Of a DNA stretch of 64,000 bases, positions 54,811 to 64,000 are shown one piece after another. Under the pieces are notes generated by a model. The model made no database searches and was not told where the DNA came from. It saw only the letters and a list, made by a program, of their open reading frames with translations. The translations under genes were made by a program, and so were the position numbers. The DNA comes from Meghimatium bilineatum (Eukaryota > Mollusca > Gastropoda > Stylommatophora > Philomycidae). Location of the stretch: positions 20,890,589 through 20,954,588 of the forward strand of contig CM067304.1 in the NCBI GenBank assembly GCA_034231615.1. Direction: 5' to 3'. Within the stretch, counting starts at the first letter, position 1, and the number at the start of each line of letters is the position of its first letter.

Positions 54811-56144
54811 CCAGTGACTGAAATGGTTCTGCCATTTAATGAGAATGAGCCCTTATTGGCCAGTGGCAAAAGTATATAACATGAAAAATGGCAACAGCAG
54901 GATACAGGAATATCAAAAAGAGGGTGGATTGAAGGAGATATTCTAAGACGTTACAGTATTACTGCATATCAAGCGACCAAACGTGCCATAGCCCCCCAAA
55001 AAATCCTCATTCAATCTTGTGATTCTTATATCTTATAAATACTCCTCCATTTTTGAGTGCTTTAAGTATCTTAATTTATCCTTATTTTATTTTACTTGCT
55101 ACCACACCTTACCTATTTTCACTCCTCACCTACTTCTGTGCACTTTACCTACTTCTATCATATATCACCTCAACTCCCTACTTCTATCATATATCACCTC
55201 AACTCCCTACTTCTATCATATATCACCTCAACCCCCTACTTCTATCATATATCACCTCAACTCCCTACTTCTATCATATATCACCTCAACTCCCTACTTC
55301 TATCATATATCACCTCAACCCCCTACTTCTATCATATATCACCTCACTTCCCTACTTCTATCATATATCACCTCACTTCCCTACTTCTATCATATATCAC
55401 CTCACTTCCCTACTTCTATCATATATCACCTCAACTCCTTACTTATAGTATCATATATCACCTCAACTCCCTACTTCTATCATATATCACCTCAACCCCC
55501 TACTTCTATCATATATCACCTCAACTCCCTACTTCTATCATATATCACCTCAACCCCCTACTTCTATCATATATCACCTCACTTCCCTACTTCTAGTACC
55601 ACCTATCACCTCAACTCCTTACTTATAGTATCATATATCACCTCAACCCCCTACTTCTATCATATATCACCTCAACTCCCTACTTCTATCATATATCACC
55701 TCAACCCCCTACTTCTATCATATATCACCTCAACTCCCTACTTCTATCATATATCACCTCAACTCCCTACTTCTATCATATATCACCTCACTTCCCTACT
55801 TCTATCATATATCACCTCACTTCCCTACTTCTATCATATATCACCTCACTTCCCTACTTCTATCATATATCACCTCACTTCCCTACTTCTATCATATATC
55901 ACCTCAACTCCTTACTTATAGTATCATATATCACCTCAACCCCCTACTTCTATCATATCACCTCAACCTCCTACTTCTATCATATCACCTCAACCTCCTA
56001 CTTCTATCATATCACCTCAACCTCCTACTTCTATCATATCACCTCAACCCCCTACTTCTATCATATATCACCTCAACCCCCTACTTCTATCATATATCAC
56101 CTCAACTCCTTACTTATAGTATCATATATCAACTCAACTCCCTA

Positions 56145-57550
56145 GGTTTGAGGAAAAGTAGTTTCTTCTTCTGTGTCCAAGATTCTTTTGATCTTGCTAG
56201 ATATTCATGACCAAAGCGAAGATCCCAGTCTTCTCCAGGTCAGAGCAGCTGCCACAAAGTTTTTGCCTAAGTTCGGTCCATTGTGACCATGTCTTGCCTC
56301 ACAGTTCTATGTGATCTGGACAGTTTTGAGTATGATCTCAAGAGTATATTTGTGTTCCACCTGGACATTCATTTGTGTGGGCCACCCTCAACCCGTGAAA
56401 CATGGACTCTAAGTAAAACAGCGGCAAAGAGGATCAACGCCTTCGAGCTGAAATGCTACAGGAAGATACTTAGAATATCATGGAACGATAAAATCAGAAA
56501 CTCAGATATTATAAACACATTGAATATTCCAGAGTGTTGGTTACTAAATACAATAACAAAAAGAAAACTACGCCTGTTTGGTCATATAAAGAGACATAAC
56601 TGTTTAGAAAGACAAATAATGGAGGGAAGAGTACCTGGGAGAGGAGAAAGGGCAGACCAAGAAGACGATGGACTGACGACATTAAAGATAACATGAATAC
56701 ATTGCTAGAAAATGCAAGCCACATCGCCCAAGACAGAGGTTCAGAGAGTTCATTGGGAAAACAACATTCTGGAGGGAATACGTCACATGACAAACCCTCA
56801 ACCAGTACAGGTCGCATTGTAGCCTGCAGTGGCCAGTTGTAAGTCAAAAGATGATGGTCTGTTGTTGCCTATGAAGTTGGTGTATCTGGTTTCTGATCAA
56901 TCTTTCTTACACTGTGATATATAATGGCTATGGATTAGTGTTTTGGCTTCACTGTATGACAGAGGATGGCTGAATTGTTCCATTTTTTCTACTGATTCTG
57001 CAAGGACATCAGAAATATCGTGGGAGCATTTTTACAGGTGACAGAAGAATGGACAGAGAGGTCGAAAAAATAATTCAAGACGTCAACTACTTAAATTATG
57101 AACGTACACCAATTTTGATACACAAATCTATCCCGATGGAAACAAAATGGCAAATCATAAATTCAATCTTAATACCAACACCGTGTTATCAATGTCACAT
57201 GGACACTAAACCAGTGACTGAAATGGTTCTGCCATTTAATGAGAATGAGCCCTTATTGGCCAGTGGCAAAAGTATATAACATGAAAAAATGGCAACAGCA
57301 GGATACAGGAATATCAAAAAGAGGGTGGATTGAAGGAGATATTCTAAGACGTTACAGTATTACTGCATATCAAGCGACCAAACGTGCCATAGCCCCCCAA
57401 AAAATCCTCATTCAATCTTGTGATTCTTATATCTTATAAATACTCCTCCATTTTTGAGTGCTTTAAGTATCTTAATTTATCCTTATTTTATTTTACTTGC
57501 TACCACACCTTACCTATTTTCACTCCTCACCTACTTCTGTGCACTTTACC
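56145..57550. repeat. Block B2 of the 2.4-kb repeat
   Basis: Same as B1 apart from one extra A in the A-run near 57285 (tgaaaaaatggc against tgaaaaatggc), which makes it 1406 bp. Includes the nested RTE copy at 56394-56793. Confidence 0.95.
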
Positions 57551-58545
57551 TACTTCTATCATATATCACCTCAACTCCCTACTTCTATCATATATCACCT
57601 CAACTCCCTACTTCTATCATATATCACCTCAACCCCCTACTTCTATCATATATCACCTCAACTCCCTACTTCTATCATATATCACCTCAACTCCCTACTT
57701 CTATCATATATCACCTCAACCCCCTACTTCTATCATATATCACCTCACTTCCCTACTTCTATCATATATCACCTCACTTCCCTACTTCTATCATATATCA
57801 CCTCACTTCCCTACTTCTATCATATATCACCTCAACTCCTTACTTATAGTATCATATATCACCTCAACTCCCTACTTCTATCATATATCACCTCAACCCC
57901 CTACTTCTATCATATATCACCTCAACTCCCTACTTCTATCATATATCACCTCACTTCCCTACTTCTAGTACCACCTATCACCTCAACTCCTTACTTATAG
58001 TATCATATATCACCTCAACCCCCTACTTCTATCATATATCACCTCAACTCCCTACTTCTATCATATATCACCTCAACCCCCTACTTCTATCATATATCAC
58101 CTCAACTCCCTACTTCTATCATATATCACCTCAACTCCCTACTTCTATCATATATCACCTCACTTCCCTACTTCTATCATATATCACCTCACTTCCCTAC
58201 TTCTATCATATATCACCTCACTTCCCTACTTCTATCATATATCACCTCACTTCCCTACTTCTATCATATATCACCTCAACTCCTTACTTATAGTATCATA
58301 TATCACCTCAACTCCCTACTTCTATCATATATCACCTCAACCCCCTACTTCTATCATATCACCTCAACCTCCTACTTCTATCATATCACCTCAACCTCCT
58401 ACTTCTATCATATCACCTCAACCTCCTACTTCTATCATATCACCTCAACCCCCTACTTCTATCATATATCACCTCAACCCCCTACTTCTATCATATATCA
58501 CCTCAACTCCTTACTTATAGTATCATATATCAACTCAACTCCCTA

Positions 58546-59950
58546 GGTTTGAGGAAAAGTAGTTTCTTCTTCTGTGTCCAAGATTCTTTTGATCTTGCTA
58601 GATATTCATGACCAAAGCGAAGATCCCAGTCTTCTCCAGGTCAGAGCAGCTGCCACAAAGTTTTTGCCTAAGTTCGGTCCATTGTGACCATGTCTTGCCT
58701 CACAGTTCTATGTGATCTGGACAGTTTTGAGTATGATCTCAAGAGTATATTTGTGTTCCACCTGGACATTCATTTGTGTGGGCCACCCTCAACCCGTGAA
58801 ACATGGACTCTAAGTAAAACAGCGGCAAAGAGGATCAACGCCTTCGAGCTGAAATGCTACAGGAAGATACTTAGAATATCATGGAACGATAAAATCAGAA
58901 ACTCAGATATTATAAACACATTGAATATTCCAGAGTGTTGGTTACTAAATACAATAACAAAAAGAAAACTACGCCTGTTTGGTCATATAAAGAGACATAA
59001 CTGTTTAGAAAGACAAATAATGGAGGGAAGAGTACCTGGGAGAGGAGAAAGGGCAGACCAAGAAGACGATGGACTGACGACATTAAAGATAACATGAATA
59101 CATTGCTAGAAAATGCAAGCCACATCGCCCAAGACAGAGGTTCAGAGAGTTCATTGGGAAAACAACATTCTGGAGGGAATACGTCACATGACAAACCCTC
59201 AACCAGTACAGGTCGCATTGTAGCCTGCAGTGGCCAGTTGTAAGTCAAAAGATGATGGTCTGTTGTTGCCTATGAAGTTGGTGTATCTGGTTTCTGATCA
59301 ATCTTTCTTACACTGTGATATATAATGGCTATGGATTAGTGTTTTGGCTTCACTGTATGACAGAGGATGGCTGAATTGTTCCATTTTTTCTACTGATTCT
59401 GCAAGGACATCAGAAATATCGTGGGAGCATTTTTACAGGTGACAGAAGAATGGACAGAGAGGTCGAAAAAATAATTCAAGACGTCAACTACTTAAATTAT
59501 GAACGTACACCAATTTTGATACACAAATCTATCCCGATGGAAACAAAATGGCAAATCATAAATTCAATCTTAATACCAACACCGTGTTATCAATGTCACA
59601 TGGACACTAAACCAGTGACTGAAATGGTTCTGCCATTTAATGAGAATGAGCCCTTATTGGCCAGTGGCAAAAGTATATAACATGAAAAATGGCAACAGCA
59701 GGATACAGGAATATCAAAAAGAGGGTGGATTGAAGGAGATATTCTAAGACGTTACAGTATTACTGCATATCAAGCGACCAAACGTGCCATAGCCCCCCAA
59801 AAAATCCTCATTCAATCTTGTGATTCTTATATCTTATAAATACTCCTCCATTTTTGAGTGCTTTAAGTATCTTAATTTATCCTTATTTTATTTTACTTGC
59901 TACCACACCTTACCTATTTTCACTCCTCACCTACTTCTGTGCACTTTACC
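58546..59950. repeat. Block B3, terminal copy without a satellite array
   Basis: 1405 bp, same length as B1, nested RTE at 58795-59194. After 'gcactttacc' (59950) it continues into unique 'ctcttcctccctgctatg' instead of satellite, which marks the right end of the amplified region. Confidence 0.95.
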
Positions 59951-60112
59951 CTCTTCCTCCCTGCTATGCTGCTCCATCTTTGCTTCTTCTGCTATCTCCC
60001 CTTTTCTCTCCTCTCTAATGAAATTGGACTAACATCTACGGTTGAAAGAAGCATACGTCACCATAAGAGGTACATTTTACTTCACCAACAATTCTCAGAT
60101 TGCAAAACTAGT

Positions 60113-60278
60113 GGTATCCATCTATAGCACATCCTTTTATAACAACTTCTCTATATAACACTTTTCAAAATTCCCAATTATATTTATCCATTGTTGTTTA
60201 TACCGTATATAGCAGATTTGTTATTACATATATATTTCATTGGTCCAGACCAAGTTGTTATAATGAGATTCTACTGTG
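60113..60278. mobile_element. Pogo-like MITE next to the AIP stop codon
   Basis: 'ggtatccatctatagcacatcc' to 'gttataatgagattctactg'. Interior as in 42895-43071. Its edge is about 70 bp from the AIP stop, so it probably lies in the AIP 3'UTR or just beyond. Confidence 0.7.
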
Positions 60279-60349
60279 TAGGATTTATAAATTAACTAAA
60301 TTATGCAACCTCAGATTGTCAAATAAGTATCACAATATTTAACAAATAA

Positions 60350-60555
60350 TCAACTGTTAAACATCCCCTTTAACCTGGACTTCTCTTGCTGCTCCTTTGC
60401 TTTTATTCTTTGATCCAGGTGGGTCAGTTCTTTCTTGACAGCGCCCTCTAAGCTTGGGTCAAGTTCCACAACCCTTGCAAGATCAATCTGAGCCTCTTTC
60501 ACATTCCAAACTGCTGCATGAGCCTTGCCCCTTCTAAAAAGTGCCTTGATGTTGT
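60350..60555 (-). CDS. AIP: AIP, last coding exon (third TPR and C-terminal helix)
   Basis: Minus strand, acceptor ttttttgcag at 60556. After two bases completing an Asp codon it encodes 'NIKALFRRGKAHAAVWNVKE', 'AQIDLARVVELDPSLEG' and 'KSRLKGMFNS', stop at 60350-60352. The K-A-L-F-R pattern provides the Lys and Arg of the TPR carboxylate clamp that binds the C-terminal EEVD of Hsp90/Hsp70. 'GKAHAAVWN-EAQ-D' and the terminal 'R-KGMF' match AIP (aryl hydrocarbon receptor-interacting protein); AIPL1 is the close alternative. Confidence 0.93.
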
Positions 60556-60674
60556 CTGCAAAAAAGTATAATAGTAAATGTAAAGTTATTATACTTCACT
60601 GAAGAAAAGGACACATGAGCCCTATTGCTCATAATTCCAGGGGATCAAAAGAATCACACAAACATGTAATCATT

Positions 60675-60930
60675 ATACAGTGAAATCCATCTATAGCTCC
60701 TGTTATAAGAAAGTTCCCTAACTCTAACAATACTTTTCAAAATCTCCAATTATATTCATTTTCAATTGTATGTACTGTCTATCTATTGTCCATTGTCTGT
60801 GCCCAGGTAAATGATGGTTGATCGTATTCACACTTGTTGTTTAGCGTAGGGGTGGGAGCTTAAGCTATTGTTCCAAGGCCAGATGTGTCACTGTGGTTAC
60901 ATTTAGTCCATGTTTGTTCAAGGGGTGATA
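60675..60930. mobile_element. Pogo-like MITE left half followed by family B repeat, in AIP intron
   Basis: TA|CAGTGAAATCCATCTATAGC begins the MITE half (to about 60780). 'ttgtctgtgcccaggtaaatgatgg' to 'gtttgttcaaggggtgataag' is family B and includes 'gggagcTTAAgct', the uninterrupted form of the site hit by the MITE at 27026. Confidence 0.65.
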
Positions 60931-61251
60931 AGAATATTGAGAACAAATGTGACTTGCTACTAAACAATGGTATATAACATAAGAACTAACAAACTTTTGA
61001 TCATAAAAAGTAACATAATTGAAAAACTAGTAATGAATGGTATGGCTGCTTGTAAAAGGAATGACTATAGCGACAATGCACTAAAGACGTTATAAGGTGT
61101 TTCAACATATTCTTGGCTGACGCAGGTCAACTTCTCAAGAATCACAAGGAGTTTAGAACATCCATTAAGATTATATGTCCAGGAATGTATATATCATCTG
61201 AAACAGACAACCATACATCCCTCTCTTCTTCACTAATATCTTATACTGTAC

Positions 61252-61394
61252 CTGGCTCCCTGTCTAAAACGTCAGATGTATGCGTTATCACTGGGTAATA
61301 CTCATGTGTTAAGAGCTTGCATTGAGCAAAGTTTAACAATAGGGGGCGTTTTATATCATCAAGTACCTTCCATTCTTCATCTCCGGGTTTCTCT
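61252..61394 (-). CDS. AIP: AIP, middle exon of the TPR region
   Basis: Minus strand, acceptor ttcttgcag, donor CCAG|GTACAG. Encodes 'EKPGDEEWKVLDDIKRPLLL' and 'NFAQCKLLTHEYYPVITHTS-DVLDREP'. 'LLLN-A-CKL' holds the conserved clamp Asn; 'EYY-V--H-S-VL' is the AIP second TPR. Phases fit both neighbouring exons exactly. Confidence 0.95.
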
Positions 61395-62115
61395 CTGCAA
61401 GAAAACAACAAAATATTAACATTATTAACCTTAAGGATGCTTTAGCCTAATGGATTTGCCTACATTATTCCATATCCGGAACAATGTTGGCTAATGCATA
61501 CACCCTTTGCTAGGCAATCTCTAGCACTCTCTAATACTTGAAAATAACATGATCAGGTAACCAGATTTGACCAATCATAGATATTCCATTTGACTTCCTT
61601 TTCCGAACAATTTAATGAACAGGGAGGCATCTATGGCAATGTAATATCAAAATTGACAACACTTAACAGCGCCATGAAAGTGAATCGGATTTTAGAGTAG
61701 GAGAGCAGTTTTAAACATAATGTGCTAAAAGTTAACTAAGAGACAAGGGATGATTCTTGGCAAAGTATTCATCACACCCATAACCCATCAGGATTGTAGG
61801 AGTGTCACACAACCTGCCTTGTCTTGTGTTCTCAATTCCTTGATTACATGTGGAGAATCTTAACCCTGTCCAATCCCAGTCTTTAATATTAAAAATCCAT
61901 ACTTTTCCTCTTCTATTCTTCTTCCCCCCATCTGAAGGATAATTTTGGAAAGGGAATTATAATTTATCACATGGCAAAAGTTTGCTGCCCGAAGAATTAA
62001 TTAATAGACATAAAAACCCAATTATACTCACTGTATTTGAATTAACATACATATAAAAATCCAATTTTACTCATAGCATTAGAATTATTAGACATAAAAA
62101 CCCAGTTTTACTCAC
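61395..62115 (-). other. AIP intron
   Basis: 721 bp, GT-AG on the minus strand (GTGAGT at 62115, ttgcag at 61395). No repeat family recognised. Confidence 0.7.
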
Positions 62116-62302
62116 TGCAACATAAGATCTTCTAGCATTCCTAGTGCCTGTGCATATTTATTAGCAGCTTCATCGTAATCTTTTCTAGAATATGCTTGAT
62201 TTCCTGCCTCTCGTAGTTTGGGTATATTTTCAATCTTCTCAGACTTGCTCATGGACCAGCTCTCCTGTTCAAATTGTTCTGGTAACTCCAGTTTCAGCAA
62301 CT
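62116..62302 (-). CDS. AIP: AIP, exon with the start of the TPR domain
   Basis: Minus strand, acceptor aataatcag, donor TTGCA|GTGAGT. Encodes 'LLKLELPEQFEQESWSMSKS', 'EKIENIPKLREAGNQAYSRK' and 'DYDEAANKYAQALGMLEDLM'. The linker 'E-LLK-E-P-x-(F/Y)-x-Q-(D/E)-x-W' followed by 'G-N-x-x-Y' and 'EAA-KY--A---L' is the AIP family junction between the FKBP-like domain and the first TPR. AIP is a cytoplasmic co-chaperone of Hsp90 with client receptors such as AhR. The FKBP-like N-terminal exons were not found between here and 64000. Confidence 0.94.
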
Positions 62303-62645
62303 CTGATTATTTGTAAGGGGATACAAATCAATACAAGAAAGGTAACTGTAAAATAATTTTGTTTAAACATTAATCGCATTCAAAGTCAAATTTGTGAGCT
62401 CTGCGGTAGAGCAGTTTGTGCGCCCACCTCATGATTCAAAAGCTGATCATCTATATTGTATTGGAAATTTGATTGGATATATTAATCTATCTATTGTTTT
62501 CTTTCACTTTTAGGCGTTGCAGGATTGAGTGATATCAATTTTTAGGATATGACACTTTTGTTTGCTTGATATGCAGTAATATTGTGACGTGTTTTATTAC
62601 GTTAGTAATACCTAAAAATTCTACAGAAGTTGAATAATAATGTTC
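62303..62645. other. AIP upstream intron stretch
   Basis: No exon recognised. A short tRNA-like A-box string near 62400 has no acceptable partner. Confidence 0.5.
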
Positions 62646-62649
62646 TAAA

Positions 62650-62880
62650 ACAGATATTGTCTTCTGCTTTCATTCTCAAACTCCTGCAGGATGTAGTCTG
62701 GAATGTGCTGTGTCAAGGTTTACAGCTTTGCTGTAATGTCAACACCTTTTATCTTGACACATCCGAGTTCAGCATGTCTTCTAGGTCACTTACATGGGAT
62801 GAAACAGCCAACTCCACTCTATAACCTCCTTAGTTACCTATTACAACATGCATGGCAGGTAATCATTGCTCCCCTTTCAG
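62650..62880 (-). mobile_element. SINE-A copy, nearly full length
   Basis: 'gtcttctgctttcattctcaaactcctgcaggatgtagtctgga', 'cacatccgagttcagcatg', 'gggatgaaacagccaactcc', 'catgcatggcaggtaatcattgctcccctttc' are all blocks of the reference SINE in reverse order. Confidence 0.85.
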
Positions 62881-62884
62881 CCTT

Positions 62885-63165
62885 GGAAACTAGAAGACAG
62901 AGTTGATACCTTTGAGTTTTGGATATGTAGAAGAATAAGGAGAAATTCAAGAACAGAGAAGCAAACAAAGATGTTCTAACAACACTTTGTATGAAGAAAG
63001 AATTATTAAAGGAAATAAAGATCAAACAAATAAAGTATTTTGGACATATTAAAAGACATGACACATTGTTTGAAGATCTTACTTGAGGATAGAGTCAAGG
63101 GAAGGTGAGGAAGAGGTAGGCAGAGATACAAGTGGAGAGAAACATCATGAGATGAACAGGTTACA
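62885..63165 (+). pseudogene. RTE C-terminal fragment
   Basis: Frames read 'FEFWICRRIRRN', 'IKIKQIKYFGHIKRHDTLFE', 'DLLEDRVKGR-GRGRQRYKW'. Typical FGHI-RHD and RGRxR motifs, frame broken. Confidence 0.7.
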
Positions 63166-63224
63166 GTTTAGCAGAGTGAACCACCAAAGCAGAAGATGTT
63201 GGAGGTCCGTTGCAGCCAACCTTC

Positions 63225-63565
63225 ATTGCGGAGATGGCACTTGATGATGTCGATGACCCAGAAGATATGCTGAAGTTGAATGTGTAAGACTGAAAGGCTT
63301 AGAATATCCGTTCTCCAAACTACATCCTACATGGTTGGTTGGTTGCTGATCCAGCGGTCCATGTGCTCATGCCCTTTGACCAAATGCCATTGTGTGATAT
63401 ATGCATGTGTTTGTGAGCTGTTATTTTGTTCCATATAATGTGTTCCATTTATCTGGCCTTGGAGGGAGAAGCATTTTCCAGAAGTCATCCAGCCCTGGAC
63501 ATTTAAAAATGTACTAAATACTGCTAATCTGCAGGAGTTTGCAAACAAACACAGAAGAAAGGCGC
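63225..63565 (+). mobile_element. SINE-A and related fragments
   Basis: 'gatgacccagaagatatgctgaag', 'tgtaagactgaaaggc', 'ctccaaactacatcctac' match SINE-A. 'gatccagcggtccatgtgctcatgcc' matches the repeat at 1111. 'gctaatctgcaggagtttgcaaacaaacacagaagaa' (63523-63558) is another SINE-A tail. Confidence 0.6.
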
Positions 63566-63599
63566 TCATTGATGGTAACAATGCAAAAAGTTAACAATA

Positions 63600-64000
63600 C
63601 TCATAAACAATATTCCTTCCCCATCGAGGCCAACTCCTTGACGTGGAGATGGGGCTTAGTCCAGCCAACAGAGGCTGGAAACTAAGATTGGTCAGGCCAA
63701 CCCAATATTGAGCAGGGTCACAATTCTGCCAAAGCAAGCACAGGTGCTGAAGCCAGAGATGCCAGGCCAAGAGGCGCACCAGCAACCATGGTATCATGCA
63801 AACCGAATAGTTGACATGTCTGCACAACAAAATTATAAAAATCGACATGGTGCTCACCCTGTGAAGTTCCCCCAGGCAGGAGCAGTGCCGGATTCTGAAC
63901 CTCGACAGAATCCACCCCCAGCTACTGGAGGTCCCTCTAGTCTACCTCGTGGAGCCAGGAGGCAGAAGAGGAAAGCGACTGGCCAACCAGACAGGATGAA
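63600..64000. other. Window end: possible 5' region of a retrotransposon, unassigned
   Basis: Base composition becomes more GC-rich. Plus-strand frames include 'MSAQQNYKNRHGAHPVKF' and 'SSLPRGARRQKRKATGQPDR'. A basic 'RRQKRKATGQPD' run just before the edge resembles the start of RTE-type ORFs, but the sequence is cut off. Confidence 0.3.

Larger units (their letters stand above)
53745..55149. repeat. Block B1, mosaic segment of the 2.4-kb higher-order repeat
   Basis: 1405 bp from 'ggtttgaggaaaagtag' to 'gcactttacc', made of a minus-oriented group J retrotransposon relic (53770-53993 and 54394-54640), a nested RTE insert (53994-54393), a further RTE fragment (54649-54810) and AT-rich sequence. 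Repeated at 56145-57550 and 58546-59950. Confidence 0.95.
44934..58545. repeat. 29-bp satellite array with two higher-order repeat patterns
   Basis: Basic unit CAACTCCCTACTTCTATCAT-ATATCACCT, 29 bp (for example TCACCTCAACT at 45961 and 45990). Variants are 27 bp (CATATCACC, lacking AT), 28 bp (CACTTCC) and about 32 bp (TTACTTATAGTATC). Most units contain no G on +. Array blocks: 44934-45414, 45683-48148, 48417-50946, 51215-53744, 55150-56144 and 57551-58545. SINE-A copies separate the first four and a 1.4-kb mosaic segment the last three. Open frames of up to 300 codons here arise because the unit has no stop in any + frame; read three times, 29 bp gives a 29-residue peptide repeat (containing YHLNSLLLSYITSTPYFYHI). 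They are not supported as genes. Confidence 0.98.

Noticed and set aside
44957-58000. Many long open frames of up to 300 codons on the + strand
   Set aside because: All are generated by the stop-free 29-bp satellite and repeat the same peptide in rotation. No start context, splice signals or family match.
44934-58545. CRISPR array or bacterial-style direct repeats
   Set aside because: Units are contiguous tandem copies without unique spacers, there are no cas genes, and the DNA is eukaryotic.
53745-59950. Possible gene family because the same frames occur three times
   Set aside because: The triplicate frames are segments of RTE and antisense group J retrotransposons within duplicated satellite blocks.
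62395-62460. tRNA-like segment (ctgcggtagagcagtttg)
   Set aside because: An A-box-like string is present, but the T-arm region (gattcaaaagc) is poor and no cloverleaf could be drawn by eye.

Overview
This is eukaryotic, animal-type nuclear DNA. Three conserved animal genes are broken into exons by GT-AG introns, and almost everything else is transposable-element (TE) debris and tandem repeats. The TE mix (RTE-like and Jockey/I-like non-LTR elements with RNase H, a Penelope-like GIY-YIG element, hAT, TTAA-site and pogo-like MITEs) fits an invertebrate. I lean towards a mollusc or other lophotrochozoan, but that is an inference from TE protein style and no species can be named. There are no prokaryotic operons, CRISPR arrays or convincing tRNA/rRNA genes. 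Most long open frames here are satellite artefacts or retrotransposon remnants. || Genes. (1) The last two coding exons of a serpin on + (2202-2390 and 4754-4965) include the reactive-centre loop; the 5' exons lie outside the window or are unrecognised. (2) A complete LRRC47 orthologue lies on + in six coding exons between 15010 and 35957; all splice sites are canonical, all phases agree, and the product is about 553 aa. (3) The last three coding exons of an AIP co-chaperone gene (TPR part) lie on - (62116-62302, 61252-61394, 60350-60555); its 5' part is beyond the right edge or unrecognised. LRRC47 and AIP converge on the satellite region. || Layout. 1-2200: RNase H relic turned into a minisatellite, RTE fragment, tetranucleotide and trinucleotide repeats. 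2200-6600: serpin 3' exons, an RNase H element split by a SINE, and a 53-bp minisatellite. 6600-15000: fold-back MITE, dispersed repeats, a retrotransposon endonuclease relic with an internal 47-bp tandem repeat, RT and RNase H relics, RTE fragments. 15010-35957: LRRC47, whose introns hold a 491-aa open retrotransposon ORF, an RTE copy with a 5' inversion, a Penelope-like element, a 412-bp hAT MITE with perfect target-site duplication, and TTAA-flanked MITEs. 36000-44900: pogo-like element with RTE fragments inside it, an RTE relic with a C-terminal zinc finger, further debris. 44934-58545: a large array of a 29-bp satellite whose + strand is almost free of G, organised in two higher-order patterns (about 2.73-2.80 kb blocks carrying a SINE, then 2.40-kb blocks carrying a nested retrotransposon segment). 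58546-59950: third, array-less end copy of the 2.4-kb segment. 59951-64000: AIP 3' exons, MITEs, SINEs and RTE debris. || I found no undescribed molecular machine. The most unusual structure is the 29-bp satellite with its two higher-order repeats. Also notable are two cases where a short piece of a retrotransposon ORF has become a minisatellite, and several insertions datable by nesting. Coordinates of degenerate TE relics are approximate.
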